From an uncultured Lachnospiraceae bacterium (lineage in GTDB: Bacteria; Bacillota; Clostridia; Lachnospirales; Lachnospiraceae): a stretch of DNA of 6,540 nucleotides. Location: positions 1 through 6,540 of the forward strand of contig CANQEB010000139.1 of assembly GCA_947594085.1 (NCBI GenBank), read 5' to 3'. This document shows positions 1 to 6,540 of this stretch, piece after piece; the first letter of the stretch is position 1; each line of letters opens with the position of its first letter. Position numbers and translations under genes: made by a program. The notes beneath the pieces are model-generated. The model worked only from the letters and a program-made list of their open reading frames with translations. It was not told the origin of the DNA and did no database searches.

Positions 1-3000
1 GTCGCTTCTGCTGGTGGCCCGGATCCTGGATATGATTACGGGAGAAAAGCCGGTCGACATCGACCGGCTGCTTGTGGTGACCTTTACAAATGCTGCTGCG
101 GCCGAGATGCGCGAGAGGATTCGCGACGCGCTGGATCAGCGTGCCGCGGAGGAACCAGAGAACGAACATCTCCAGAGACAGCTTGTGTTGGTGCACAATG
201 CAAGGATCACAACGATCCACAGCTTTTGCCTGCATGTGCTGCGCAGTCATTTCCAGACAATCGGGATTGATCCGGCGTTTCGGATTGCCGATGAGGGAGA
301 AGTGCTGCTTCTCGAACAGGACACGGTGAAGGAGACGGTGGATGCGGCCTACGAGAACGCTGCGAATGACGCAGACGAGGAGTTTCACGGTTTTCTGGAA
401 TCATTTACAACCGGAAAGAATGACCGCGCTGTCGAGGAGACAATCCTGCAGATCTATCATTTCGCGCTCGGACAGCCCTGGCCGCAGGAATGGCTGCAGG
501 AGTGTCGAGCGCAGTATGAGGGAGTGCATTTTGCAAAGCATATAAATGAAGAACGGGAATCCGAAGGAAGCGCTTCGCAGGAAAAAACAGAAACACCGGT
601 TTGGATCACATATATTTTGGACGATACAGCTCGCCTTCTGGCTGATATGCGTGCGCAAACCGAGGAAGCGAAGCGAATTGCGCAGGAGCCGGATGGACCT
701 TATCCATATCTTGCCGCGCTGGAGGACGATCTGGAATTACTGAGGACGCTTGAGAGTGGCGGAGCAGGCGGCTATGAGGGTTATGCTTGCGCGTTTGCGC
801 AGATGGGGCCGTTTTCCAGACTCAGTGCAAAGAGAGATGATTCGATCAATCCTCTGAAGAAATTGCAGGTACAGGTCATGCGCAATGACGTCAAGGATGC
901 GCTGGCCGCTCTTCGAAAACGATATTACTACGGAAAATCGGAGGAGCTGCAAGAGGAGTACAAAAAAAGTGGGCTCACGGTACGTGTTCTAACGCATCTT
1001 GTGGAAGATTTTATGGAGCGGCTCGCACAGAAAAAGTCTGCACAGAATATTGTGGATTTTGGGGACCTGGAGCATCTTGCACTTCAGGTGCTTGTAGAGA
1101 AAAAAGACGGCCAAATTGTTCCGACCGCGGCCGCGCGGGAGTACGCAGAGACGTTCGCGGAGATCATGATTGACGAGTATCAGGACAGTAACCTGGTGCA
1201 GGAGATGATCCTGAACAGTGTCTCCGGCATGGGATGTAATGCACATAATATGTTTATGGTGGGCGATGTCAAACAGAGTATCTATCGATTTCGCCTGGCG
1301 AGACCGGAGCTGTTCATGGAGAAATACCGGACTTATCAGAATGCGGGGGAAGGGGCCTGCCGCATTGACCTGCACAGGAATTTCCGCAGTCGAGCGCAGG
1401 TGCTCGGCGGTGTGAATTACATTTTCCATCAGATTATGACGGAGCATCCTGGGGAGATCGTCTATGACGAGGACGCTGCGCTGTACCCGGGGGCAGAGTT
1501 TGCCCAAGGCGCGGATGAATCGTTCCTCGCTTCAGAGCTTTTGCTGTTGGAGTCGGGGAGTGGCGAGCGTCAGCGCGAGGAGGCGAAGCTTGTGGGGCGA
1601 CGCATTCAGCAGATGGTGGGAAGCGCGGTCGTCTGGGACAAAGAGAACGAGCAGTATCGCCCGGTGAGATACGGGGATATTGTGATTCTTTTGCGCACGG
1701 TCAGCGGTTGGGCTGAAACGTTCGGAGAGGTGTTGGGAGACATGGGGATTCCATGTGTGACCGGCTCTCAAAAGGGATATTTTTCTGCTGTAGAGATTCG
1801 GACAGTGCTGGCGTATCTGCAGATACTGGATAATCCTGTGCAGGATATTCCACTTGCGGCTGTGCTGCGCAGCGCGATTGGCGGTTTCAGCGACGAAGAA
1901 CTCGCGAGGATACGTGCCTTTTCGCAGAAAAGATATTTCTATGACTGCTGCCGGGAATACCGTGTTGCAGGAGAAGACCAGAAGCTAAAAGAAAAACTGG
2001 AACAGTTTTTTGCGATGTTTGGACGATTTCGCGAAAAATGTGCCCATACACCAGTGCATCTGCTCTTGTGGGAGATCCTGGATGCGACCGGGTACGGGGC
2101 ATATGCAGAGTCACTTCCCGCAGGCAGACAGAGGAAGGCGAATCTCGACATGCTGGTGGAGAAGGCGATCGCCTACGAGGCGACGAGTTATCGTGGCCTA
2201 TATCATTTCGTGCGCTACATCGAGAATTTGAAGAAATACGAGGTGGATTATGGGGAGGCCAACATTGATTCTGAGTCAGGCAATACGGTTCGGATCATGA
2301 GTATTCACAAGAGCAAAGGATTGGAATTCCCGATCGTCTTTGTGAGTGGCCTTGGCAAGCAGTTTAATGAGACAGATGCCCGCAGCCGGTTGATTATGCA
2401 TCCGGAGTTTGGCATTGGCTGTGATTACGTAGACCCGGAGCTCAGAACGCGCCGGGCAACCCTCGCGAAACAGGCGATTCGGCAAAAGACGACAGCGGAG
2501 AGCCTAGGCGAAGAGCTTCGGGTGCTCTACGTCGCAATGACACGCGCGAAGGAAAAGTTGATTCTCACGGGAAGTGCGGGAGATTTGCAGAAGAAACTGG
2601 AGCGCTGGCGAACCGCGGCAATGCACCGCAGCGGGCAGCTATCCTATACGTGGCTGTCGTCGGCATCCACTTATCTGGACTGGATTGTTCCTGCGCTTCT
2701 GAGACATCCGGCGGCGGAAGAATTGCTTCTGGCAGACGATGACGGGAAGGGATCCCTGTCTGTGCACCAGGAAACGGGCACTACAATGTATCAGCGGGGA
2801 TACCGATCGGAGGAATGTCCCGGTGGCAGTGTGTTTTCGGAGGAGACGGCTCCGTTCATCATACGGATTGTGGATGGCAACGAGGAGGAAGAAGAACAGC
2901 AATGGGAGGATAACGTTGCTGCGATGCGCCTGAAAGAGCTACTTTCTCTTGACACCGGAATCTGTTATAATGAGGCGGCGCATGCTTACCTGCAGGATGT

Positions 3001-3739
3001 ATTTGACTGGGAATATCCATATGCGGCCAATGCGATGATCCCCGGGAAAATGTCCGTCTCTGAGCTGAAGAAGCTATCGTATCAGCCAGAGGAGACCAGT
3101 GAGGAATTGAATCGTGAGCAGATAATCATTCCGTTAATCCCTGATTTCCGAAAGGAAAGGAAGACCGTTACCGGAGCGGCCAGAGGCACGGTGTACCATA
3201 TGTTTATGGAAAACCTGGATTATCTTCAGATCCCGGAACCGACCACATGTTCCGAGGCCGAAGTGCGAGGAGAAAGCGGCTTGCCTCGCACTGTCGAAGA
3301 AGAATTGGAAATACAGTTGGAAGAAATGATAAGTTGTGGTAAAATGTCCGAGGAAGAAGCCGCGGCGCTTTCTCTTGAGGATATCTGTGCATTTTTGGCG
3401 AGTGGTGTCGGTGAACGGATGCGCAAGGCGGCACATGCCGGGAAATTGTTTCGGGAGCGTCCTTTTGTGCTCGGAATCCCGGCAAATGAGATGCTGGATA
3501 GCTATGACTCGCAGGAGATGGTGCTTGTCCAGGGCATCATAGACGCATATTTTATCGAGGAAGATGAAATTGTCGTTCTCGATTACAAGACAGACCGTGT
3601 GGACTGTGCGCAGGCGCTTGTAGATAAGTACAAGGCACAATTAGATTACTATGCACAGGCGCTTGAAAAGCTGACGGGACACCAGGTGGCGGAGCGGATT
3701 ATCTATTCGTTCCATCTGAATGAAGAAATAGTATTGTAG
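1..3739 (+). CDS. addA: ATP-dependent helicase/nuclease subunit A (AddA), 5'-truncated by the window edge
   Basis: AddA is the motor and nuclease subunit of AddAB, the Firmicutes counterpart of RecBCD. It unwinds double-strand DNA ends in the cytoplasm and cuts the 3'-ended strand until Chi is met, preparing ends for RecA. The frame is open from base 2. A GTG at 14 is an internal Val, not the start, because the Walker A loop and about 40 N-terminal residues lie outside the window. Counting the GTG as residue 1, superfamily 1 helicase motifs appear in order: TFTNAAAAEM (23-32), TIHSF (67-71), Walker B with DEYQD (387-391), VGDVKQSIYRFR (416-427), NFRS (456-459), HKSKGLEFP (765-773) and VLYVAMTRAKE (837-847). 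SVSELK (1014-1019) and the GTVYH box (His1062) mark the nuclease part. Asp1177, Asp1190 and Lys1192 (in DYKTD) form a RecB-type nuclease site. The 1241 visible residues plus the missing start fit the usual AddA length of about 1230-1280. No frameshift is seen. An acidic run at 957-961 lies in a variable region. The partner addB normally lies just upstream, outside this window. Confidence 0.96.
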   Translation, partial: SLLLVARILDMITGEKPVDIDRLLVVTFTNAAAAEMRERIRDALDQRAAEEPENEHLQRQLVLVHNARITTIHSFCLHVLRSHFQTIGIDPAFRIADEGEVLLLEQDTVKETVDAAYENAANDADEEFHGFLESFTTGKNDRAVEETILQIYHFALGQPWPQEWLQECRAQYEGVHFAKHINEERESEGSASQEKTETPVWITYILDDTARLLADMRAQTEEAKRIAQEPDGPYPYLAALEDDLELLRTLESGGAGGYEGYACAFAQMGPFSRLSAKRDDSINPLKKLQVQVMRNDVKDALAALRKRYYYGKSEELQEEYKKSGLTVRVLTHLVEDFMERLAQKKSAQNIVDFGDLEHLALQVLVEKKDGQIVPTAAAREYAETFAEIMIDEYQDSNLVQEMILNSVSGMGCNAHNMFMVGDVKQSIYRFRLARPELFMEKYRTYQNAGEGACRIDLHRNFRSRAQVLGGVNYIFHQIMTEHPGEIVYDEDAALYPGAEFAQGADESFLASELLLLESGSGERQREEAKLVGRRIQQMVGSAVVWDKENEQYRPVRYGDIVILLRTVSGWAETFGEVLGDMGIPCVTGSQKGYFSAVEIRTVLAYLQILDNPVQDIPLAAVLRSAIGGFSDEELARIRAFSQKRYFYDCCREYRVAGEDQKLKEKLEQFFAMFGRFREKCAHTPVHLLLWEILDATGYGAYAESLPAGRQRKANLDMLVEKAIAYEATSYRGLYHFVRYIENLKKYEVDYGEANIDSESGNTVRIMSIHKSKGLEFPIVFVSGLGKQFNETDARSRLIMHPEFGIGCDYVDPELRTRRATLAKQAIRQKTTAESLGEELRVLYVAMTRAKEKLILTGSAGDLQKKLERWRTAAMHRSGQLSYTWLSSASTYLDWIVPALLRHPAAEELLLADDDGKGSLSVHQETGTTMYQRGYRSEECPGGSVFSEETAPFIIRIVDGNEEEEEQQWEDNVAAMRLKELLSLDTGICYNEAAHAYLQDVFDWEYPYAANAMIPGKMSVSELKKLSYQPEETSEELNREQIIIPLIPDFRKERKTVTGAARGTVYHMFMENLDYLQIPEPTTCSEAEVRGESGLPRTVEEELEIQLEEMISCGKMSEEEAAALSLEDICAFLASGVGERMRKAAHAGKLFRERPFVLGIPANEMLDSYDSQEMVLVQGIIDAYFIEEDEIVVLDYKTDRVDCAQALVDKYKAQLDYYAQALEKLTGHQVAERIIYSFHLNEEIVL
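48..69. repeat. Perfect 10-bp inverted repeat with 2-base spacer inside addA
   Basis: Arms 48-57 and 60-69 (AGCCGGTCGA and its complement) pair perfectly around the spacer CA. In mRNA this would give a GC-rich hairpin with a tetraloop-sized end. It falls in codons for the well-conserved AddA segment PVDIDRLL, so protein constraint may be the whole explanation. No T-tract follows, so it is not an intrinsic terminator. The pairing is seen directly; any function is unknown. Confidence 0.6.
2949..2971 (+). promoter_or_regulatory. Promoter-like extended -10 element inside addA (weak candidate)
   Basis: TGTTATAAT at 2963-2971 is a perfect extended -10 for the housekeeping sigma factor. A perfect TTGACA at 2949-2954 is only 11 bases from the TATAAT, too close for a normal -35 (about 17). 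The hexamer at the proper distance, 2943-2948, is a poor -35. If it fires at all, it would act through the extended -10 alone, about 780 bases before the downstream gene. It overlaps addA codons and may be chance. Confidence 0.15.
3317..3345 (+). promoter_or_regulatory. Candidate internal sigma-A promoter in the 3' part of addA
   Basis: TTGGAA at 3317-3322 matches 4 of 6 bases of the -35 consensus, and TAAAAT at 3340-3345 matches 5 of 6 of the -10. The spacer is exactly 17 bases, and a TG at 3337-3338 makes the -10 an extended one. Transcription would start near 3352 and give a leader of about 405 bases before the GtrA-YfhO gene. The sequence is locally AT-rich within a GC-richer gene. It would allow the envelope gene to be expressed apart from addA. 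This is inferred from consensus matching only. Confidence 0.3.
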
Positions 3740-3745
3740 ATATTG

Positions 3746-3751
3746 ACGGAG
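3746..3751 (+). promoter_or_regulatory. Ribosome binding site for the GtrA-YfhO gene
   Basis: ACGGAG ends 6 bases before the ATG at 3758, a good Shine-Dalgarno spacing. It sits in the 18-base gap after the addA stop (TAG, 3737-3739) and decides the start codon of the next gene. The next in-frame ATG (Met81) is deep inside the GtrA-like domain. Confidence 0.85.
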
Positions 3752-3757
3752 TACATT

Positions 3758-6540
3758 ATGAAAAAATTGATAAAAAATCAAGCGGTTCGCTATATCTTTT
3801 TCGGACTTTGTACGACCGGCGTAAATCTGGTCTGTACATACGCTCTGAGAGGCTTGGGGCTAAATGTGACGGCGGCGAACACAGTTGCAATCCTGATCGC
3901 AATCGTCTTTGCATATGTGGTAAACAAGCTGTTTGTGTTCGAGCACAAGGCGGCATCCCTTCCGGCGCTTATCAAGGAAGCGGCGAGCTTCATCGGGATG
4001 CGGCTTGGCACAATGGTCGTGGAGGTGTTTGGCGTTGTCTTGCTGAGCAGCGTCTGGGGCTTGCAGGATATGGTCGCGAAACTGATTATTCAGGTCGTGA
4101 TTATGGTGCTGAATTACCTGATCAGCCGTTTCGTGGTGTTCAAAGACGAGGACTCTGCGGCAGGCTCGGAGGAGAGACAGGCGGAGAAAAAGTGTAGCAG
4201 GAGATTTTTCCTGGCCGGTTTCGTTTTGTCGGCGCTGGTGGCCGCGGCCGGCTTTATCGCGTTCGGCATGTGGCCGTTCGGGGACAACACGGTGTTGATC
4301 ATTGATTCCCTGCACCAATATCTTCCATTCTACACGGATTTCCATGGGAAGCTGCAGAACAGCCAGTCGCTGTTGTACTCGTTCTCGGGAGGCCTCGGTT
4401 ACAATTTCTGGTCGACCTACGCGTATTATATGGCGAGCCCTCTGAATTTTCTGATGGCCTTCATTCCGAAGGAGAATGTCTGCGATTTCATGGATTTTGT
4501 GATCCTGTTCAAGATCGGGCTCTGTGGTGGGTGCTTTTCCTGGTATCTGCACAAAAGGGATCCGGAGCGCAAATATCTGCCAGTCGTGTTCGGCATGATG
4601 TTCGCCCTGAGCAATTTTGTGATCGGTTACTATTTCAATCTCATGTGGCTTGACAGTATTGCGATGCTGCCGTTGATCATGTTGGGGATTGAGCGAATTG
4701 TCAAGGGCGGGAGCGGACGGATGTTCGGATTGTCCTTGTTTTACGGGCTGTGGTGTAATTATTACATCGGGTTTATGCTCTGCATTTTCTCGTGTCTGTA
4801 TTATCTCGTGCGGTGGATTTCGTGCCGCAGGATCGATGCGAAGCGGGTCATTCGAAGCAGTTTGACGTTTGCGTGGTACGCACTTCTGGCGGGCGGGATG
4901 GCGGCGCTTGTGCTGGTTCCGGCTTATCTGGGCCTGAGCGCGTCGGAATCCATGCAGAGCAACACATTTCCGACGACTGTGAAATTCTACGAGAGCCTTT
5001 GGGGGCTGCTGGAGAACCATATGGCGTTCATGACGCCGATCAATATCTCGAACTCGCAGGTCGGGCTCAATGTCTATTGCGGCATGCTTGCGGTGCTGCT
5101 TGCGGTGCTTTACATTTTTGACGGGAAGATTCGTCTTCGCGAGAGGCTTGCGCATCTTGGACTGTGTGCGCTGCTGCTGCTCAGCTTTTCGTTCAACATG
5201 CTGAATTATATCTGGCATGGATTTCACGTGCAGAATGGACTTCCAAACCGGTTTGCGTTTCTCTACATCGCCGTCCTGCTTGTAATGGCATATGACGCGA
5301 TTGGGCATATTCGCAGCTTCCATATTCCTGAGCTGATCTTCGCCTGGATCGCGACGGCCGGGTTCGTCGCGGTGGATTACACGCAGCGCACCGGAGATAT
5401 CAAGGAGTATGTGTACTTTATCTCGTTCGGCCTGCTCACGCTGTACTTTGCCCTGCTGATCTTTGGGCGGTTGGCGAAGCATGTACAGTTCAAGATTTTC
5501 TGTGGGATCATCTCGGGTGTGGCGCTTGTCGAGGTGTCGGCCAACGCGGTCTATGGAATCATCTGCAACGACGGCGTGACGAGGAGCATCTACATAAACG
5601 ATCAGAAATCGTACCAGACGATGATGCGTCAGCAGGACGATGATGTATTTTTCCGCAGTGAAGTAGACCGACAACGGATGCGCAACGTGACGATGTATGC
5701 AGGTGGCAATGCGATGGTCATGTTCAATTCCACGATGCAGGAGTCAGTCATTGATTTCTGCGATAGTCTCGGCATTGAGGCGCGCACGAACAAGAACGGC
5801 TATCTCGGCGTGACAAAGCTGGTCAATGACATTTTGGGAATCCGTTATCTGGCATCTCCGTCGAAGGTCGCGCGTACAATGTATCAGTTTGAGCGTGTCG
5901 CGGAGGATGGGGAGCTGGCGCTGTACAAGAATGACAACGCGCTCGCACTCGGATTCATGGTGAAAGACGACATTGCTAACTGGGACATCGATGCCGGGGA
6001 GCCGCTTCAGGTGCAGAACAGCTTCGTGGAGCTCGCGACAGGGCTTGAACCGATCTACGTGCTGGATCGATACATCGATATGGAGGACGGGAAGAACTAC
6101 GGGATCAAGATCCCGGAGAACAAACAGGTCTATCTCTGCATCGATACCAGGGTTGCCAGTATCAATCTGAATACGCCAGAGTATACGAAGTCATTTGATG
6201 ATTTTACAGATCATCTCTATGTGATCAACGCGTCGGATGAGAGCGATATGGCGGATTTCACGGTGACATTGAAGGACGGGCAGTCGACAGTGCAGGCACA
6301 GGTCTACACCTGTGCGAACGAGGCCTATGAGCAAGTGCGAGACAAACTTGCCGAGAGTCAGATGACCGATGTGAGTGTGGACGGTAATCGCGTCAACGGC
6401 AACGTGGACGCGAAGGAGGACGGGACACTTCTGCTGACAATCCCGTACGATACCGGTTGGAGTATTGCGGTGGACGGCGAGAAGACAGAGAGCTATGCCG
6501 TCGGAAAGGCGCTCACGGGCATACATCTTCCGGCCGGAAC
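3758..6540 (+). CDS. GtrA-like flippase domain fused to a YfhO-family GT-C glycosyltransferase, 3'-truncated by the window edge
   Basis: A single open frame of 927 codons with no stop before the window end. Residues 1-128 look like a complete GtrA protein: four hydrophobic helices (about 12-34, 41-61, 77-99, 105-125), the RYxxxG start (11-16), and the paired family signatures NKLFVF (56-61) and NYLISRFVVF (119-128). A charged linker (129-149) ends in KKCSRR, placing it in the cytosol by the positive-inside rule. From residue 150 the protein is YfhO-like: a first helix (150-173), then GDNTVLIIDSLHQYLPF (175-191) with Asp183 at the place of the presumed GT-C catalytic acid. WLDSIAMLPL (297-306), PNRFAF (496-501) and roughly 12 hydrophobic segments up to about 603 follow. 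The rest is a soluble, outward-facing domain with NDILGIRYL (690-698) and a YfhO-type GWSIAVDG ending near the edge. YfhO proteins are about 850-900 residues, so perhaps 50-90 residues with the last helix are missing. YfhO enzymes transfer sugars from undecaprenyl phosphate onto lipoteichoic acid; GtrA proteins are proposed to flip that donor across the membrane. The fusion is seen directly; the joint function and acceptor are inferred. Confidence 0.9.
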   Translation, partial: MKKLIKNQAVRYIFFGLCTTGVNLVCTYALRGLGLNVTAANTVAILIAIVFAYVVNKLFVFEHKAASLPALIKEAASFIGMRLGTMVVEVFGVVLLSSVWGLQDMVAKLIIQVVIMVLNYLISRFVVFKDEDSAAGSEERQAEKKCSRRFFLAGFVLSALVAAAGFIAFGMWPFGDNTVLIIDSLHQYLPFYTDFHGKLQNSQSLLYSFSGGLGYNFWSTYAYYMASPLNFLMAFIPKENVCDFMDFVILFKIGLCGGCFSWYLHKRDPERKYLPVVFGMMFALSNFVIGYYFNLMWLDSIAMLPLIMLGIERIVKGGSGRMFGLSLFYGLWCNYYIGFMLCIFSCLYYLVRWISCRRIDAKRVIRSSLTFAWYALLAGGMAALVLVPAYLGLSASESMQSNTFPTTVKFYESLWGLLENHMAFMTPINISNSQVGLNVYCGMLAVLLAVLYIFDGKIRLRERLAHLGLCALLLLSFSFNMLNYIWHGFHVQNGLPNRFAFLYIAVLLVMAYDAIGHIRSFHIPELIFAWIATAGFVAVDYTQRTGDIKEYVYFISFGLLTLYFALLIFGRLAKHVQFKIFCGIISGVALVEVSANAVYGIICNDGVTRSIYINDQKSYQTMMRQQDDDVFFRSEVDRQRMRNVTMYAGGNAMVMFNSTMQESVIDFCDSLGIEARTNKNGYLGVTKLVNDILGIRYLASPSKVARTMYQFERVAEDGELALYKNDNALALGFMVKDDIANWDIDAGEPLQVQNSFVELATGLEPIYVLDRYIDMEDGKNYGIKIPENKQVYLCIDTRVASINLNTPEYTKSFDDFTDHLYVINASDESDMADFTVTLKDGQSTVQAQVYTCANEAYEQVRDKLAESQMTDVSVDGNRVNGNVDAKEDGTLLLTIPYDTGWSIAVDGEKTESYAVGKALTGIHLPAG

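Noticed and set aside
14..16. GTG at 14 as the true addA start
   Set aside because: The frame is open to the window edge with AddA-like residues before it, and the family's N-terminal Walker A region must lie upstream. A start here would remove the ATP-binding loop.
989..1507. 172-codon - strand open frame inside addA
   Set aside because: Antisense to the Walker B and following helicase motifs of addA; no recognisable protein features.
3134..3640. 168-codon - strand open frame near the addA 3' end
   Set aside because: Antisense to the AddA nuclease domain and in register with its codons; no supporting motif.
3720..3760. Terminator between addA and the fusion gene
   Set aside because: No GC-rich inverted repeat with a following T-run is present around the addA stop.
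4168..4174. GGAGGAG inside the linker as an internal ribosome binding site for a separate YfhO, or a relic of one
   Set aside because: No in-frame start codon lies at a usable distance; a nearby GTG at 4192 is out of frame and followed at once by a stop. The bases are explained by adjacent Glu codons. A fusion scar is possible but cannot be shown from one sequence.
3808..4197. 129-codon + strand open frame within the GtrA-like part
   Set aside because: It is the out-of-frame shadow of the GtrA-like domain. It has no membrane helices and no family motif, while the overlapping frame shows four helices and GtrA signatures.
3860..5674. 604-residue open frame on the - strand
   Set aside because: It lies fully antisense to the GtrA-YfhO gene and in codon register with it. 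Its product is rich in His, Arg, Gln and Asp with no recognisable domain. The sense frame has clear family motifs and a ribosome binding site, so this is a shadow caused by missing TTA, CTA and TCA codons.
6100..6115. Inverted repeat with 7-bp arms (CGGGATC) and a 2-base spacer
   Set aside because: Short, within coding sequence, and expected by chance at this length; no T-tract follows.

Overview
This window holds two coding regions on the + strand and almost no intergenic DNA. It suggests a Gram-positive bacterium of the Firmicutes, most likely a Clostridia/Lachnospiraceae-type genome of medium GC content. The basis is the AddA-type (rather than RecB-type) helicase-nuclease, the strong GGAG ribosome binding site, and a YfhO-family envelope protein. 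I cannot name the species from the sequence alone.

Bases 1-3739 hold the 3' nineteen-twentieths of addA, the helicase/nuclease subunit of the AddAB recombination enzyme. The window edge cuts off its first roughly 40 codons, including the Walker A ATP-binding loop. Every later helicase motif and the C-terminal nuclease site are present and look intact.

Bases 3740-3757 are an 18-base gap that carries only a ribosome binding site. There is no terminator and no room for a promoter, so the next gene is probably read from the addA transcript or from a promoter inside addA. One candidate for the latter lies at 3317-3345.

Bases 3758-6540 are one uninterrupted reading frame of 927 codons that runs off the right edge. 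It is the main point of interest. Its first ~128 residues are a four-helix GtrA-like protein, a family proposed to flip lipid-linked sugars. A charged linker of about 20 residues joins this to a YfhO-like polytopic membrane protein with a large extracytoplasmic C-terminal domain. YfhO proteins are GT-C type glycosyltransferases known for decorating lipoteichoic acid. The fusion therefore seems to join the flipping step and the transfer step of cell-surface glycosylation in one polypeptide. The remaining step, loading a sugar onto undecaprenyl phosphate by a CsbB/GtrB-type GT2 enzyme, is not encoded in the window.

There are no RNA genes, mobile elements or CRISPR arrays that I can support. The long reverse-strand open frame across the fusion gene is explained by codon choice in the sense gene.
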